Source: Anammoximicrobium sp964645045 (lineage in GTDB: Bacteria; Planctomycetota; Planctomycetia; Pirellulales; Pirellulaceae). From it: a DNA stretch of 64,000 bases. The DNA lies in contig CAZXYZ010000054.1 in NCBI GenBank assembly GCA_964645045.1, positions 1 to 64,000 of the forward strand, given 5' to 3'. Positions 1 through 8,482 of this stretch are shown in pieces. Positions within the stretch are counted from its first letter, which is position 1. Each line of letters opens with the position of its first letter. The position numbers and the translations under genes are program-made. Below the pieces are notes generated by a model that searched no databases, was not told where the DNA came from, and worked only from the letters and a program-made list of their open reading frames with translations.

Positions 1-245
1 CGCCCGATGGTCACGCCCGTACCGAAACCGCGGGCGATTCTTGTGCCGGTCCCAAGCATGGCCGAGCCAAGCCGATCGTGTGTTCAGTGCCGCGTCCAAG
101 GATTGGTGGAATTGCGATCTGACAGATTGGCGGGCAGATGTATTGGACATCGACCGGTATCCGATGGGATCGCTCGCCGGAACTGGCACGTTATGAAACT
201 GCAGGGATTCCTGAATGTACGGAGACCTCTTGCACTATGAAACTG

Positions 246-540
246 TCATGACCTGTAATCGAATTCCAGCCTCGCATTCCGCAGTCGCAAGGCATTGCTC
301 TTCACGAGGGTGATCCCCGCGCTTTGCATGGCCACGTCGGTGCCGGTGCCCATCGCAATGCCGACGTCAGCTTCGCTCAGGGCGGGTGCGTCATTGATGC
401 CGTCGCCGGCCATCGCAATGTGTTCGCCTTTCGCTCGCAGCTTCTTGACATGGGCGACTTTTCCGGCGGGTTTGATCTCAGCTTCCAATCGCCCGGCTGA
501 TCCGATTCGACACCAGAGCACATCGGGCACGAGTATTGCG
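246..540 (-). pseudogene. Heavy-metal P1B-type ATPase remnant (internal deletion)
   Basis: Remnant of a copper/silver-type P-ATPase. The end of the cytoplasmic P domain is unmistakable: GDGINDAPALSEADVGIA followed by GTGTDVAMQSAGITLVK. Just upstream, in another frame, sits YSCPMCSGVESDQPGDW, which resembles the Cys-rich metal-binding leader found at the N-terminus of many of these pumps (usually CPMxPGVESDxPGDCPKCGM). The two pieces are fused near 485-495, so roughly 600 residues holding the membrane helices, the CPC motif and the DKTGT phosphorylation site are gone and the frames no longer match. Homology also stops after TLVK near 300, losing the last helices. It cannot make a working pump. 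The family assignment is firm; the leader piece is a little less certain. Confidence 0.75.
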
Positions 541-701
541 ACTTGGTTCGCGCCGTCGAACGGTCGCGGTGCTCGTGCCCAGAAGGAAAATGCTCACAGC
601 AGCGGTCAGGCCTTCCCCCATGCTGCTTGCTCGGCGACATTGACACGATCACTGGGTCAGCCTGGGCCGGTATTGGATGCATCTGGCGGTCCGGGGGCCA
701 T

Positions 702-998
702 CTACCTCGAATACCGTCGCGGATCCGCTTTGGAGTATTCCCACGGAGCTTTCTTACGCTCGTAGCTGCGATGGCTGGAGGAACTGGGTGAGCCCTGGTT
801 GCTGGGGTTGCTGCCCACGATTGGCTCGTACGAGCCGCGGCGATAGGTATTCGTCTCGGTTTGGGCCGGCTGCACCACGGCATTGCTGCTGCCCCGGTAG
901 CCGAACAGCCTCTGCAGGATTCCAGCGTGCGCCGAGTTCGGAACAAACCATGTGCCCAGCACGGCCACGGCCAACGTCAGAGAGAGCAAGCGTTTCAT
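702..998 (-). CDS. Small secreted protein, planctomycete type
   Basis: A 98-residue protein of unknown function. An ATG at 998 is preceded by AGGAG at good spacing; the GTG just before it is less likely. The first ~25 residues form a clean Sec signal peptide (MKRLLSLTLAVAVLGTWF, cleavage near AHA). The mature part is short, polar and Ser/Asn/Gln-rich, ending in KKAPWEYSKADPRRYSR. Short exported proteins with this kind of PWxYPKxDPRRYR tail are, as I recall them, common in Pirellulales genomes. It is probably a monocistronic gene, divergent from the peptidase-like gene at 1442. No catalytic motif is visible. Confidence 0.7.
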   Translation of the reverse strand: MKRLLSLTLAVAVLGTWFVPNSAHAGILQRLFGYRGSSNAVVQPAQTETNTYRRGSYEPIVGSNPSNQGSPSSSSHRSYERKKAPWEYSKADPRRYSR

Positions 999-1441
999 CA
1001 CTTTCGCTCCTAGCCGGGCTCAGAAGGTGATTCTCGAACTTCCTGGCAGAACGCCATCATCGGTGCGGCGGCCCGGCTGTCGTGCCGCGTGATAATTGTC
1101 GTTTGCTTTGAACTGTTAGATGCAAGCCGTGTGTCACTTCTTTACGAATCCGCGATGACTCCTGAAAAAAGTGGCTCGACGACTGCCCGCCACTTTAGCA
1201 CCGACTGCGGAGATCAGTGGCAGTTCTGCTCCCAATCGCTCGCGAGGCACACGAGATCGGAGTCGTCCTCGTTTTTTGCAAGCTGTTGCACAGTCCGGGG
1301 TTGGGAAAAGCGTCGAGCCGGTTCGTCGATGCGACTCCCTTGGACCGGCATGCCTATTGCGTTTCGCCGGACGTGGTGCAAAGGATTCGGCGTCGAATCC
1401 AGATCTCGCGTCTGTCCTCATTTCCTTCGGAGTCTCCGCCC
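999..1441. other. Divergent intergenic region
   Basis: This is the gap between the small secreted protein (minus) and the peptidase-like gene (plus), and should hold both promoters. Reading frames here lack codon bias, ribosome sites or recognisable domains. No repeat or strong promoter was identified. Confidence 0.4.
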
Positions 1442-2353
1442 GTGCGAAACGTTGCGATCTTCCTGGCCATCCTGGCCGCATCTCCCGCCGCATGCTTCGC
1501 TCAAAAATGCCGATGCGAACGGTTACGCACGATCACCCCATCCCCGGCTGTTGCCGTGCGGCCACAGTCCGCGTGGAAAGCCGAGTCGCCGTCCTTTGTC
1601 GTCCGCTCCTACCGCGATGGTCCGGCAGCAGCCGAAGTGGCAAACACGTGCAAGTCGCTTCGCAAGCAACTGCAAGAAACTTGGCTCGGCGAGGCCGCAG
1701 TCGAAGACTGGCGCCCTCCGTGCGAGATCGTCCTGCACGCGACACGCGCGAGTTACTCCCGGGCTGTCGGGGCGGGAGCCGCGCAAACGACTGGCAGCAC
1801 GCTGATCCGATGCCAGCAAAACAGAATCACCGAACGTCGCATGGACCTGCTCGTTGATGACGAGGGGCGAGTGCCGGCACTGCCGCATGAATTGACTCAT
1901 GTCGTGTTGGCCGACCCGTTCGCCGGGCGTCAGCCTCCCCGCTGGGCCGACGAAGGCATGGCAGTGCTCGCAGATTCGGTAAGCAAGCGGGCGCTCCACC
2001 AGCGCGATTGTTTGGCGGCAGTACGCAACGGAACAGCACTTCGGGTGGCCGATCTGCTGGAACTGCAGCAGTTCACTTCGGCTAATCAAATCCCCGCGTT
2101 CTATGGGCAGAGTCTTTCGCTCGCGCAGTTCCTGATCGACCGTGACAGTCCGTCGCGGTTTGTCCCATTTCTCGCCTTGGCGATGGAGCAAGGCTACGAC
2201 CGAGCCTTGCGCGGAGTCTATGGGATTGAAGGCACCGGGCAACTAGAGAGCCTCTGGCAACGGTACGTTTTGTCACGTGCTGCCTCGGTAGATGCTGTCG
2301 CCGTTAGTCAGACGGAGAATCACCCGTACCAAGACTCGTTTCCCGGCGGTTAA
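1442..2353 (+). CDS. Secreted gluzincin-like peptidase (peptidase MA-like)
   Basis: A protein of 303 residues. I chose GTG 1442 because it opens a good signal peptide (VRNVAIFLAILAASPAACFA); the frame is open further upstream but that part has no export signal. The core carries HELTHVV (HExxH, zinc-binding histidines and catalytic glutamate) near residue 145 and WADEGMAVLAD about 25 residues later, whose glutamate would be the third zinc ligand. This is the arrangement of peptidase MA-like gluzincins, which often occur in secreted planctomycete proteins of unknown substrate. The N-terminal third (SFVVRSYRDG ... CKSLRKQL) resembles the usual lead-in of the family. The protein would act outside the cytoplasm. 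Function beyond 'metal-dependent hydrolase' is unknown. Confidence 0.7.
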   Translation: MRNVAIFLAILAASPAACFAQKCRCERLRTITPSPAVAVRPQSAWKAESPSFVVRSYRDGPAAAEVANTCKSLRKQLQETWLGEAAVEDWRPPCEIVLHATRASYSRAVGAGAAQTTGSTLIRCQQNRITERRMDLLVDDEGRVPALPHELTHVVLADPFAGRQPPRWADEGMAVLADSVSKRALHQRDCLAAVRNGTALRVADLLELQQFTSANQIPAFYGQSLSLAQFLIDRDSPSRFVPFLALAMEQGYDRALRGVYGIEGTGQLESLWQRYVLSRAASVDAVAVSQTENHPYQDSFPGG

Positions 2354-2389
2354 CCGGCCGGCTCCAGGGGCGCTGTAGGTCTCATTTTC

Positions 2390-3232
2390 CTATAGATCCA
2401 CCGTCGTCTTCGCGGTATTTCCCGCGAACCAGGCTGCGAGCTTTCCGACCTCCTCGGTATCGCGAGCACCAACCACGGTGATGTGCCGCTGGCCAAGCTG
2501 CCAAGTGGCCGCAAGCTGGCTATCCAGTCGGGCAAGTGTACAACGTTGGCCGTTACAGTCTGTGGTGTTCGTCTCCTGACAGCCAAACCAATCCGGCTGC
2601 GCGTTGTCGTGCTCGAAGATAGCCACCGTCGTGCCGTCCTCCCGCTTGCACAAGCTTTGCACGCACGTGCAGCACGGCATCTTCCACACGTAGACGCGAT
2701 CCAGTGAGTAACTCGCGGGCAAGCCGCTGGCGACGGCGGGTGTGTAGCCCACGTAATGGACCGCTTCCCGCACGTCGACGGCCTGCCCCTCGTATTGGGT
2801 GTGCAGAATCCGCTCGGCATTCGCAGGCGACGTCGGAAATGTGTCAAGATACTGCCCGATGACGGCTGCCATCTGAGCCTCATGCTTGGCCGTGTGTGAA
2901 GCACGCAACCCCAGCCAACCCAGGCCAGCCGCCACCAAGAGCGTCGCCGCAATCGCGAGGCTTCCTCGTGACGTTCGCATCCAAGACGCCCGCCACGGAC
3001 GCGACGCGACCGGAGCGTCAGCCAGTCTTTTTTCCAACTCGTCCCACATCCCGTCCGGCGGCGTCAGCGTATGCAAACCGCTCGCCAGCTGGGTCAATCT
3101 CTTGAACCCATCCAGATCCTGCACGCAGCGGTCACAGCCAGCGAGATGTTCACCGATCTGGTCCGTCGCATCGGCCGATAGCTCGCCGTCGTAGTAGCCG
3201 GAAAGTAATTCGTGGACCTCCGAGCAATTCAT
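2390..3232 (-). CDS. Zinc-finger anti-sigma factor, Cys-rich C-terminal domain
   Basis: Membrane-anchored anti-sigma factor of 280 residues. The N-terminus has the ZAS signature HLAGCDRC (HxxxCxxC) within the first 40 residues, followed by a linker, one transmembrane helix (GSLAIAATLLVAAGLGWLGL) near residue 105, and an extracytoplasmic domain of ~160 residues. That domain is unusual in carrying KMPCCTCVQSLC, DWFGC and TDCNGQRC, a cysteine set suited to metal binding. ATG 3232 lies one base past the stop of the sigma factor at 3234 (TAAGATG), so the pair is almost certainly co-transcribed and coupled. The family role is to hold the sigma factor inactive until a signal is sensed outside. Metal sensing is my inference from the cysteines and from the metal-efflux remnants on both sides. 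Confidence 0.85.
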   Translation of the reverse strand: MNCSEVHELLSGYYDGELSADATDQIGEHLAGCDRCVQDLDGFKRLTQLASGLHTLTPPDGMWDELEKRLADAPVASRPWRASWMRTSRGSLAIAATLLVAAGLGWLGLRASHTAKHEAQMAAVIGQYLDTFPTSPANAERILHTQYEGQAVDVREAVHYVGYTPAVASGLPASYSLDRVYVWKMPCCTCVQSLCKREDGTTVAIFEHDNAQPDWFGCQETNTTDCNGQRCTLARLDSQLAATWQLGQRHITVVGARDTEEVGKLAAWFAGNTAKTTVDL

Positions 3233-3233
3233 C

Positions 3234-3785
3234 TTACGGTTCCCAACCAAGGTCTTTGAGGTGCGTTTGCAGCTCTTGCCGCGCTCGAGTCAGTCGCGAC
3301 CCGACCGTCCCTTCCGGAATGTGAAGCGTCTCAGCGATTTCCCGATACGGTACTCCTGCAACTTCGCGCAGTAGAAAAAGCGAGCGTAACTGCGGATGGA
3401 GCCTTGCCAATGCCCGTTCCAGAAGGTCGTTCTGCTCCGCGAGTTCGTCGTGTGCGCGGAATTCGTCCACCGGTTCGTCCGCGAGCGATTCCGCTTTCCA
3501 TCTTCGCCGTCGCCGGAGGTGTTGCAGCGACTCGTTTACCGCCACCCGGTGGAGCCGGGTTTGGAATTTCGCGCTGCCTTTGTAATTCCCAATGCCGCGG
3601 AACGCCTGCAGAAACACCTGCTGCGTCACGTCCGCCGCATCCTGCTCGCCCACCATGCCCCTCACCAGAGCGTACACTCGCTGAACGCATTGCTCGTAAA
3701 GCTGACGCTGCGCGGACCGGTCGCCTTGTTGGCACGCGGTTACCGCTTCGGTCATCGAGTCATCGGAGCAAGCGTCTTCACCCAT
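3234..3785 (-). CDS. ECF-type RNA polymerase sigma factor
   Basis: A protein of 183 residues. The frame is open for another 95 codons upstream, but that part is Arg-rich and non-homologous, so ATG 3785 (MGEDACSDDSMTEAV) is preferred. Region sigma2 spans about residues 12-80 (QRQLYEQCVQRVYALVRGMV, DAADVTQQVFLQAFRG) and sigma4 about residues 125-180 (LHPQLRSLFLLREVAG, YREIAETLHIPEGTVGSRL, a helix-turn-helix that would read the -35 element). There is no sigma3, as usual for ECF factors. It is followed by its anti-sigma factor with a 1-bp gap. The pair would direct transcription of a stress regulon, possibly metal-related. Confidence 0.88.
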   Translation of the reverse strand: MGEDACSDDSMTEAVTACQQGDRSAQRQLYEQCVQRVYALVRGMVGEQDAADVTQQVFLQAFRGIGNYKGSAKFQTRLHRVAVNESLQHLRRRRRWKAESLADEPVDEFRAHDELAEQNDLLERALARLHPQLRSLFLLREVAGVPYREIAETLHIPEGTVGSRLTRARQELQTHLKDLGWEP

Positions 3786-4789
3786 ATTAGATGCACCGGG
3801 AAGGGTGTTTCTTCGCAGTCGGAAAGTGGTTCCGGCATTTTTCCGCTTTAGCAGCAGGGCTGCCATGGGGATGGCCTTCATGGTAGCGATCTGCTTCTTT
3901 CGCGGAAAGCACCCGCGCATCGCTCCCCCGCATCGCCCGCCGGACGCTTTGTGGAGTCGCCATCGTACCAGAGGTGACGCGAGTCGTGCCACGCTGAGGA
4001 TTGCGGGTGGCGCGATGCCAAACATTGGGGCCGCCGCCCGCCCGATCGCGGCCAGGCGGCCAGCGAACATTGCCAGCCAACGCAGGCACTTGGGCCCAGT
4101 GGGGCGGCCCGTGGCCCCCGATTCATAACCTGCCAGTCGCCAGTTTCTAACCCTGGGTCCGGGTTATGAGCGCGCGCGACATTTTTGTCTCTGTTTTGAA
4201 TTTCGAAGAGTGTCCGGTCCGCTCAACTTAAACCCGTTAGAGCGAAAAGAGGACGACCTGCGGGTTAACGCACAACGACGAGGCTAGACACCCCGGCTTT
4301 TTTCGTTAAATCCCCGGCTCCCACAACGGGTTACGATTAGCGGCTTGTCTCGCCTGCGTGTCTCCGTTTCGCAGGTAAAGACACGCCGCCCACCCGACGT
4401 GCCCCCGAAAACACCAAAGTTTCGGTTGTCTCTGATTTGGGTTATGACCCACTTTCCGGCTCCCTAGGCGAACCGGACCGTCTTCAAAAATGGCGCGAAT
4501 CGATGGACGCTCGGAAGCCCGGCGTGTTGCCGGGCAAATCGGCGCGTCGGTTGCCAGACGGCCATCCTCGCATCCGAACTGCCTCACGTGCAAGATTAGG
4601 TCGCAGTACCGCCGCACACGTCGCCAATTGTCCCCCGTCCTCAGCCGCGTCCAGAACATCGGCTACGACCTGGGAGAAAACGGCCGCACGGCGGAGTGGT
4701 ATCGGACGAACCACCGGACGCCGTGGGTGGCGGGCCAGTTGGCGGGTTCTCGTGTCGCGTGCCGATCGAAGTGTCATGTGACGCCGACC
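3786..4789. other. 1-kb region without recognisable genes
   Basis: Frames on both strands are short, Arg/Pro/Gly-rich and without recognisable domains. The stretch 4140-4320 is less GC-rich than its surroundings. The section next to 4790 continues past the end of the CusA fragment with no further RND similarity. This looks like decayed sequence upstream of the sigma factor. Confidence 0.4.
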
Positions 4790-4988
4790 GGCCGGCGGGC
4801 GTCGTGACGACTATGGCCCCGATGGACTCCAGATTCGCGCGGTCGGTCTCCGGCAGCCGGACGATGAGCGGGAACCGCAATTGCCCCTCGTAGACGTCGC
4901 CCAGCGTCTTGGTCCCGATCGACTCGACCACGTCGAGCACCAGTTTGGGGGGAATGCCGTAACGGGCGATCTCCTCCAGGTTGATGGT
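4790..4988 (-). pseudogene. CusA/CzcA-type RND efflux pump fragment
   Basis: About 66 codons on the minus strand match a porter-domain stretch of heavy-metal RND pumps: TINLEEIARYGIPPKLVLDV, then ESIGTKTLGDVYEGQ, RFPLIVRLPE and ESIGAIVVTTPAG. In CusA/CzcA this segment contains the conserved EGxRRFxIVVRLPE motif. Both ends are abrupt: upstream, similarity begins exactly where the neighbouring coupling ATPase stops (TGA 4989-4991); downstream, it dissolves after TPAG near 4790. The remaining ~1000 residues of a typical 1050-residue pump are missing. It is non-functional and serves as a breakpoint marker. Confidence 0.75.
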
Positions 4989-7232
4989 TCATGTGCTGCT
5001 CACCACGGGCCTGTCGCCCGCAAACCTCCGGCGGGCAACGCGACGGATGATCTCGGCCCGCTCCTGATCAAACGACTCGCTCCGTGGTGGCAGCGTCTGC
5101 AGCGAGAACGGACTACTCGGCACCCCGTCGATCAGCAGCCGCGCATAGGCCGTATACTTCGGCAACCCGGAAAGGTTCTCCAGCGTAATCTGCCCGCGAT
5201 ACTTGCCCAGTTGCTGGGCGATCATCTCGGCATCGTCGCTGCCGACCTGGAAGGCCACGATCGAGCCCACATTGCCCCACACGGCATCGGCCGTCTCGTC
5301 GTTAAGCTGGGCTAGGTACTGGTGGGCGACGATTAAAGACAGCCGAAACTTGCGGGCCTCGGATAGCACCGATGCAAAGCTGCCCGTCGTAAAGTTCTGG
5401 AATTCGTCCACGTACAGGAAGAAGTCCCGCCGCTCCGCCTCCGACATGTCGGCCCGCGTCATGGCCGCCTGCTGGATGCTCGTCACCAGAAACGCACCCA
5501 GCAGCGTCGCGTTGTCCTCCCCGATCCGCCCCTTGCTCAGATTCACGATCAGCACCTTGCCCTCGTCCATCACCTGCCGCAGATCGAGCGACCGACCCGG
5601 CTGACTAACGATCGCCCGCATGTTGGTGTTCGTGAGGAACGGGCGGATCTTGTTCTGGATCGCCGCCACGGCCTCAGTACGGTAGTTATCGCTCCACGAC
5701 GCGAACTCGTGCATCCAGAAACTCCGCACCACGTCGTCCCGAATGTTGGGCACGACGTGCTCCCGGTACGGCTTCTCGCCCAGCAGTCGCATCACGGAAA
5801 CCAAATTCCCCCCCTGCTCGACCGTCGCGAACACCGCATTGCGGAGCGTGTCCTCCAGCCGCGGCCCCCACGAATCGTGCAGCTTCTTGAACGCGCTCAC
5901 GACGCCCGAGGTCACCTGGTCGATGCGGGACGGATCGCGGCTGGCCAACGGATTGAATCCCACCACGCACTCGCGGCTGGCCGCGTCGAACAAAATCACG
6001 TCGTTGGTACGGTGCGACGGCACAAGGCCGGCGATCGACTCGGCCAGGTCCCCGTGCGGATCGACCAGACACACCCCGCGGCCCGCCGCGATGTCTTCGG
6101 CCAGCATGTTTTGGATCAACGTCGTCTTCCCCATGCCCGTCTTGCCCACGATGTACAGGTGCCGGCGGCGATCTTCCAACGCCAGCGTCACCAGCCGCCG
6201 GTCGTCCCGAAACCGTACGCGGCCCAAGGCGACGGTCCCCTCCTCCGCCGCCGGGCCGATCACGGCCGGCGCCTCCAGCTCCGTGAACTCGCTGACCCGC
6301 ATCCGTTCGGGGGCGGCCGTCGCCGTCGGCGGATGCCAGAGCGTGGCCAGCTCTTCATGCGACAACAAGAACGCTGGCGAAGTGCGGCGGGAGCAATCCC
6401 GCCGCCGGATGCTCCCGATCCGGAACGTCGCCAGCCGCGAGCGGGTGAACGCCCCCAGCGCCCCCGCCATGCTCCGCAGCCGCTCGGCCGCTTCCAACTC
6501 CCGCTCCGGCGGCCCCTGCACGACCAGCCGCATCCGGCACTCGAACAAGTGCCCGCCGATCTTGTCGGCCGCCGCCTGGAGATCTTCCTCCCGCTCGTGC
6601 AGCCGGCTGGTCGAGGTATCCAGCAAGCTATGCCCCGGCGACTGGCTGCGGGCGGCGACCCGCCCCAGCAACCATGCCACCGACCGCCAGCGCCCCCGCA
6701 AGACATGGCGGGCAAAGCACGCCGCCAGCCGGTGATGCGAGCGGAAGAAAGAGCGGTCCAGCAGCTTCACCGCCTCGCCCGCCGCATGGCAGCGTCTGCG
6801 CGGGGCCGGTGCGGCCCGGATCTCCACGCGACACCACAGCGATTCATCCGGCCGGACTGCGCGCAGTAAACTGCTGACCGGATCGGCGAATGTGTGATTG
6901 AGCAAGTCCTCGAACTGGGCGTGACGCAGGATCGGAAACAGCTCGGGCGTCAGCTGTACATCGACGCACCACGTCATCCAGCCGGCGGGCACGATCGGAT
7001 CCTCCACCGCCGCCAGCGAGCACTGCGGATAGCCGGCCGCAATCGGGCCGAGCACGGCCTCCCGATCCCCCACCCCGCATTGCAGCAGCAACGCGACCTG
7101 CCCGTCCACGCAACCATACGCCAGCGTCATCGGCCCCTGCCGCAAACGCGCCTGGTGGATCGCCGCCAACGCCTTTTCCATGTAGCGCGGTCCGCGTTCG
7201 TTGTTGGCCGGCGCAGCGATCAAAGTTTGCAC
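4989..7232 (-). CDS. TraD/HerA-like type IV coupling ATPase
   Basis: An ATPase of ~747 residues related to type IV coupling/DNA-transfer proteins. I chose GTG 7232 because the family-like opening VQTLIAAPANNERGPRYMEK begins there; ATG 7181 is an alternative, and the longer frame to 7640 overlaps the upstream gene. The N-terminal ~330 residues have no motif I can name. The motor follows: Walker A IVGKTGMGKTTLIQNML near residue 360, DPHGDLAESIAGLVP, Walker B FFLYVDEFQNF near residue 600, then SLIVAHQYLAQL (sensor/arginine region). There is no transmembrane helix, unlike VirD4/TraG. In related plasmids this type of protein lies next to replication-relaxation genes, as here. Its role would be DNA pumping in conjugation or plasmid segregation. 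The stop codon abuts the CusA fragment, so the last few residues may be altered. Confidence 0.75.
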   Translation of the reverse strand: MQTLIAAPANNERGPRYMEKALAAIHQARLRQGPMTLAYGCVDGQVALLLQCGVGDREAVLGPIAAGYPQCSLAAVEDPIVPAGWMTWCVDVQLTPELFPILRHAQFEDLLNHTFADPVSSLLRAVRPDESLWCRVEIRAAPAPRRRCHAAGEAVKLLDRSFFRSHHRLAACFARHVLRGRWRSVAWLLGRVAARSQSPGHSLLDTSTSRLHEREEDLQAAADKIGGHLFECRMRLVVQGPPERELEAAERLRSMAGALGAFTRSRLATFRIGSIRRRDCSRRTSPAFLLSHEELATLWHPPTATAAPERMRVSEFTELEAPAVIGPAAEEGTVALGRVRFRDDRRLVTLALEDRRRHLYIVGKTGMGKTTLIQNMLAEDIAAGRGVCLVDPHGDLAESIAGLVPSHRTNDVILFDAASRECVVGFNPLASRDPSRIDQVTSGVVSAFKKLHDSWGPRLEDTLRNAVFATVEQGGNLVSVMRLLGEKPYREHVVPNIRDDVVRSFWMHEFASWSDNYRTEAVAAIQNKIRPFLTNTNMRAIVSQPGRSLDLRQVMDEGKVLIVNLSKGRIGEDNATLLGAFLVTSIQQAAMTRADMSEAERRDFFLYVDEFQNFTTGSFASVLSEARKFRLSLIVAHQYLAQLNDETADAVWGNVGSIVAFQVGSDDAEMIAQQLGKYRGQITLENLSGLPKYTAYARLLIDGVPSSPFSLQTLPPRSESFDQERAEIIRRVARRRFAGDRPVVSST

Positions 7233-7302
7233 GGGGCGGATCCTAGCACCAAACGTTTCCGGGCCTCGGCTGCTTCGTCTTCCACGAAGCACGGTTGTGT
7301 GG

Positions 7303-7355
7303 CACTGCTTGCTTGCAGTGTTGAGGCGGCAGACACGGCCAACAAGTAGGCCGTG
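7303..7355. repeat. Two tandem hairpins between plasmid genes
   Basis: CACTGCTTGCTTGCAGTG (7303-7320) is a 6-bp hairpin, followed by CACGGCC ... GGCCGTG (7334-7355). The pair lies in the 295-bp gap between the replication-relaxation gene and the coupling ATPase. Neither stem is followed by a T-run on the minus strand, so a classical terminator is unlikely. It may be a REP-like element or an attenuator. Confidence 0.45.
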
Positions 7356-7527
7356 CCAGACGGGTCGCCAAGAAAACCGCCCCGCCGATGTGCGTGCATC
7401 CGTCGAGGCGGCCCTGCCGGCGTCTCGGTCCCCCAGGCTCCGATCCTGATTCCGCAACGGCGGAGGCGGGGACGCGGCTTGATACCCGCATCGAGCACTG
7501 CGGGCGAACGCGACATTACCGCGCAGT

Positions 7528-8436
7528 CTAACAGAAAACGCTCGGCCCGCCCAAGGGCGGCGACAGCCGCACGGGTTCCCGCAGGAACGCCGACGAGGGA
7601 TGGAGATCGCACAACGCCCGCCATGCGCCATGATGATCATTCAGCAGCGGCTCCGTGGCGGCCCGCGGATGGCCGAGGTACGCGTCCTGCGTGGCGGCAT
7701 AGACCAACCGGCGATCGGGGTTGCGGGCGTACTGCCGAGCCAGCCAGAGCATGTGGTTTGCCCGATTCGCGCCGCGCGTCAAAAACACCACGCGGAACGA
7801 CGGCCGCGGATCCCGCCGGCCGCCTTCCCGCCAGCCGCGCAGCACCCAATCCTGGTACGTCTCGTAGCCCAGCAGCTTCGTGCGGATGCTCTGCTCGCGG
7901 AGCGAATCGAGCGGCTCCGTGGCGTTGTCGATCTCAAACAGCACGTTGAACACCCGCCCCCCGTGCCCCAACTGAAAATGGCAATCCGGCTGCTGCCGGT
8001 ACTCCCCGATCTCCAGCGTCAACTGACCGTCGCCGTGGTACTTGAGGATCTGCACGTGAGCGGCGTGGCAGGCGACCAGCGTATGGACGATCACGTCCGC
8101 CGTCGTCATGGCATGCTGGAACCGGGAGGGCGGAACCTCCGACACAACCAGGCGGCCCGGCGGCCGGTCCGACTCCGGATGGAGCATCCGAAACCCGGCC
8201 GGCGTCAGCCGGTAGTAGTGCCGCAATCCCCCACCCGCCACCGCCGCCGGAAAGCCCTGCACGATCCCCGCCGCACTCAGCGCCTGCATCCGTTCCCGCA
8301 CTCGCCGTTCATCGCGGAACGGCTCTCCGGCAAACGTTACGCTCGCCTGCTGCAGATGTGCGGCCGTGGCCGGCGTCATTTCGAGCAGGCTCAACACCTC
8401 CGCATCACGCTTGCTGATGACAACGGCATGGGACAT
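7528..8436 (-). CDS. Replication-relaxation family protein
   Basis: A protein of 302 residues starting at ATG 8436 (MSHAVVISKRDAEVLSLLE). The N-terminal ~85 residues look like a winged helix-turn-helix (SKRDAEVLSLLEMTPATAAH, then RRVRERMQALSAAGIVQG and a beta-wing HYYRLTPAGFRML). The central part contains HAMTTADVIVHTLVA and FNVLFEIDNATEPLDSLREQ, characteristic of the 'replication-relaxation' family in which a nuclease-like fold follows the DNA-binding head. Such proteins are typically encoded on plasmids and conjugative elements. It is transcribed divergently from the primase with only 46 bp between start codons, so the two probably share a control region. The biochemical activity of the family is not settled. 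Confidence 0.7.
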   Translation of the reverse strand: MSHAVVISKRDAEVLSLLEMTPATAAHLQQASVTFAGEPFRDERRVRERMQALSAAGIVQGFPAAVAGGGLRHYYRLTPAGFRMLHPESDRPPGRLVVSEVPPSRFQHAMTTADVIVHTLVACHAAHVQILKYHGDGQLTLEIGEYRQQPDCHFQLGHGGRVFNVLFEIDNATEPLDSLREQSIRTKLLGYETYQDWVLRGWREGGRRDPRPSFRVVFLTRGANRANHMLWLARQYARNPDRRLVYAATQDAYLGHPRAATEPLLNDHHGAWRALCDLHPSSAFLREPVRLSPPLGGPSVFC

Positions 8437-8482
8437 GGTAGTCGCATTACGGTAACATTCGATCGCTCGTCCCCCAAGCATC

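Noticed and set aside
1..59. Possible gene running off the left edge on the minus strand (ATG at 57-59)
   Set aside because: Only ~20 codons are visible and there is no convincing ribosome site.
4306..4659. Minus-strand frame of ~117 codons ending RNPLWEPGI
   Set aside because: I found no domain or ribosome site; the C-terminal phrase looked faintly familiar but I cannot tie it to a family.
7233..7640. Extension of the coupling ATPase upstream to 7640
   Set aside because: It would overlap the replication-relaxation gene and adds a Cys/Arg-rich segment without similarity. The GTG at 7232 fits the family opening.
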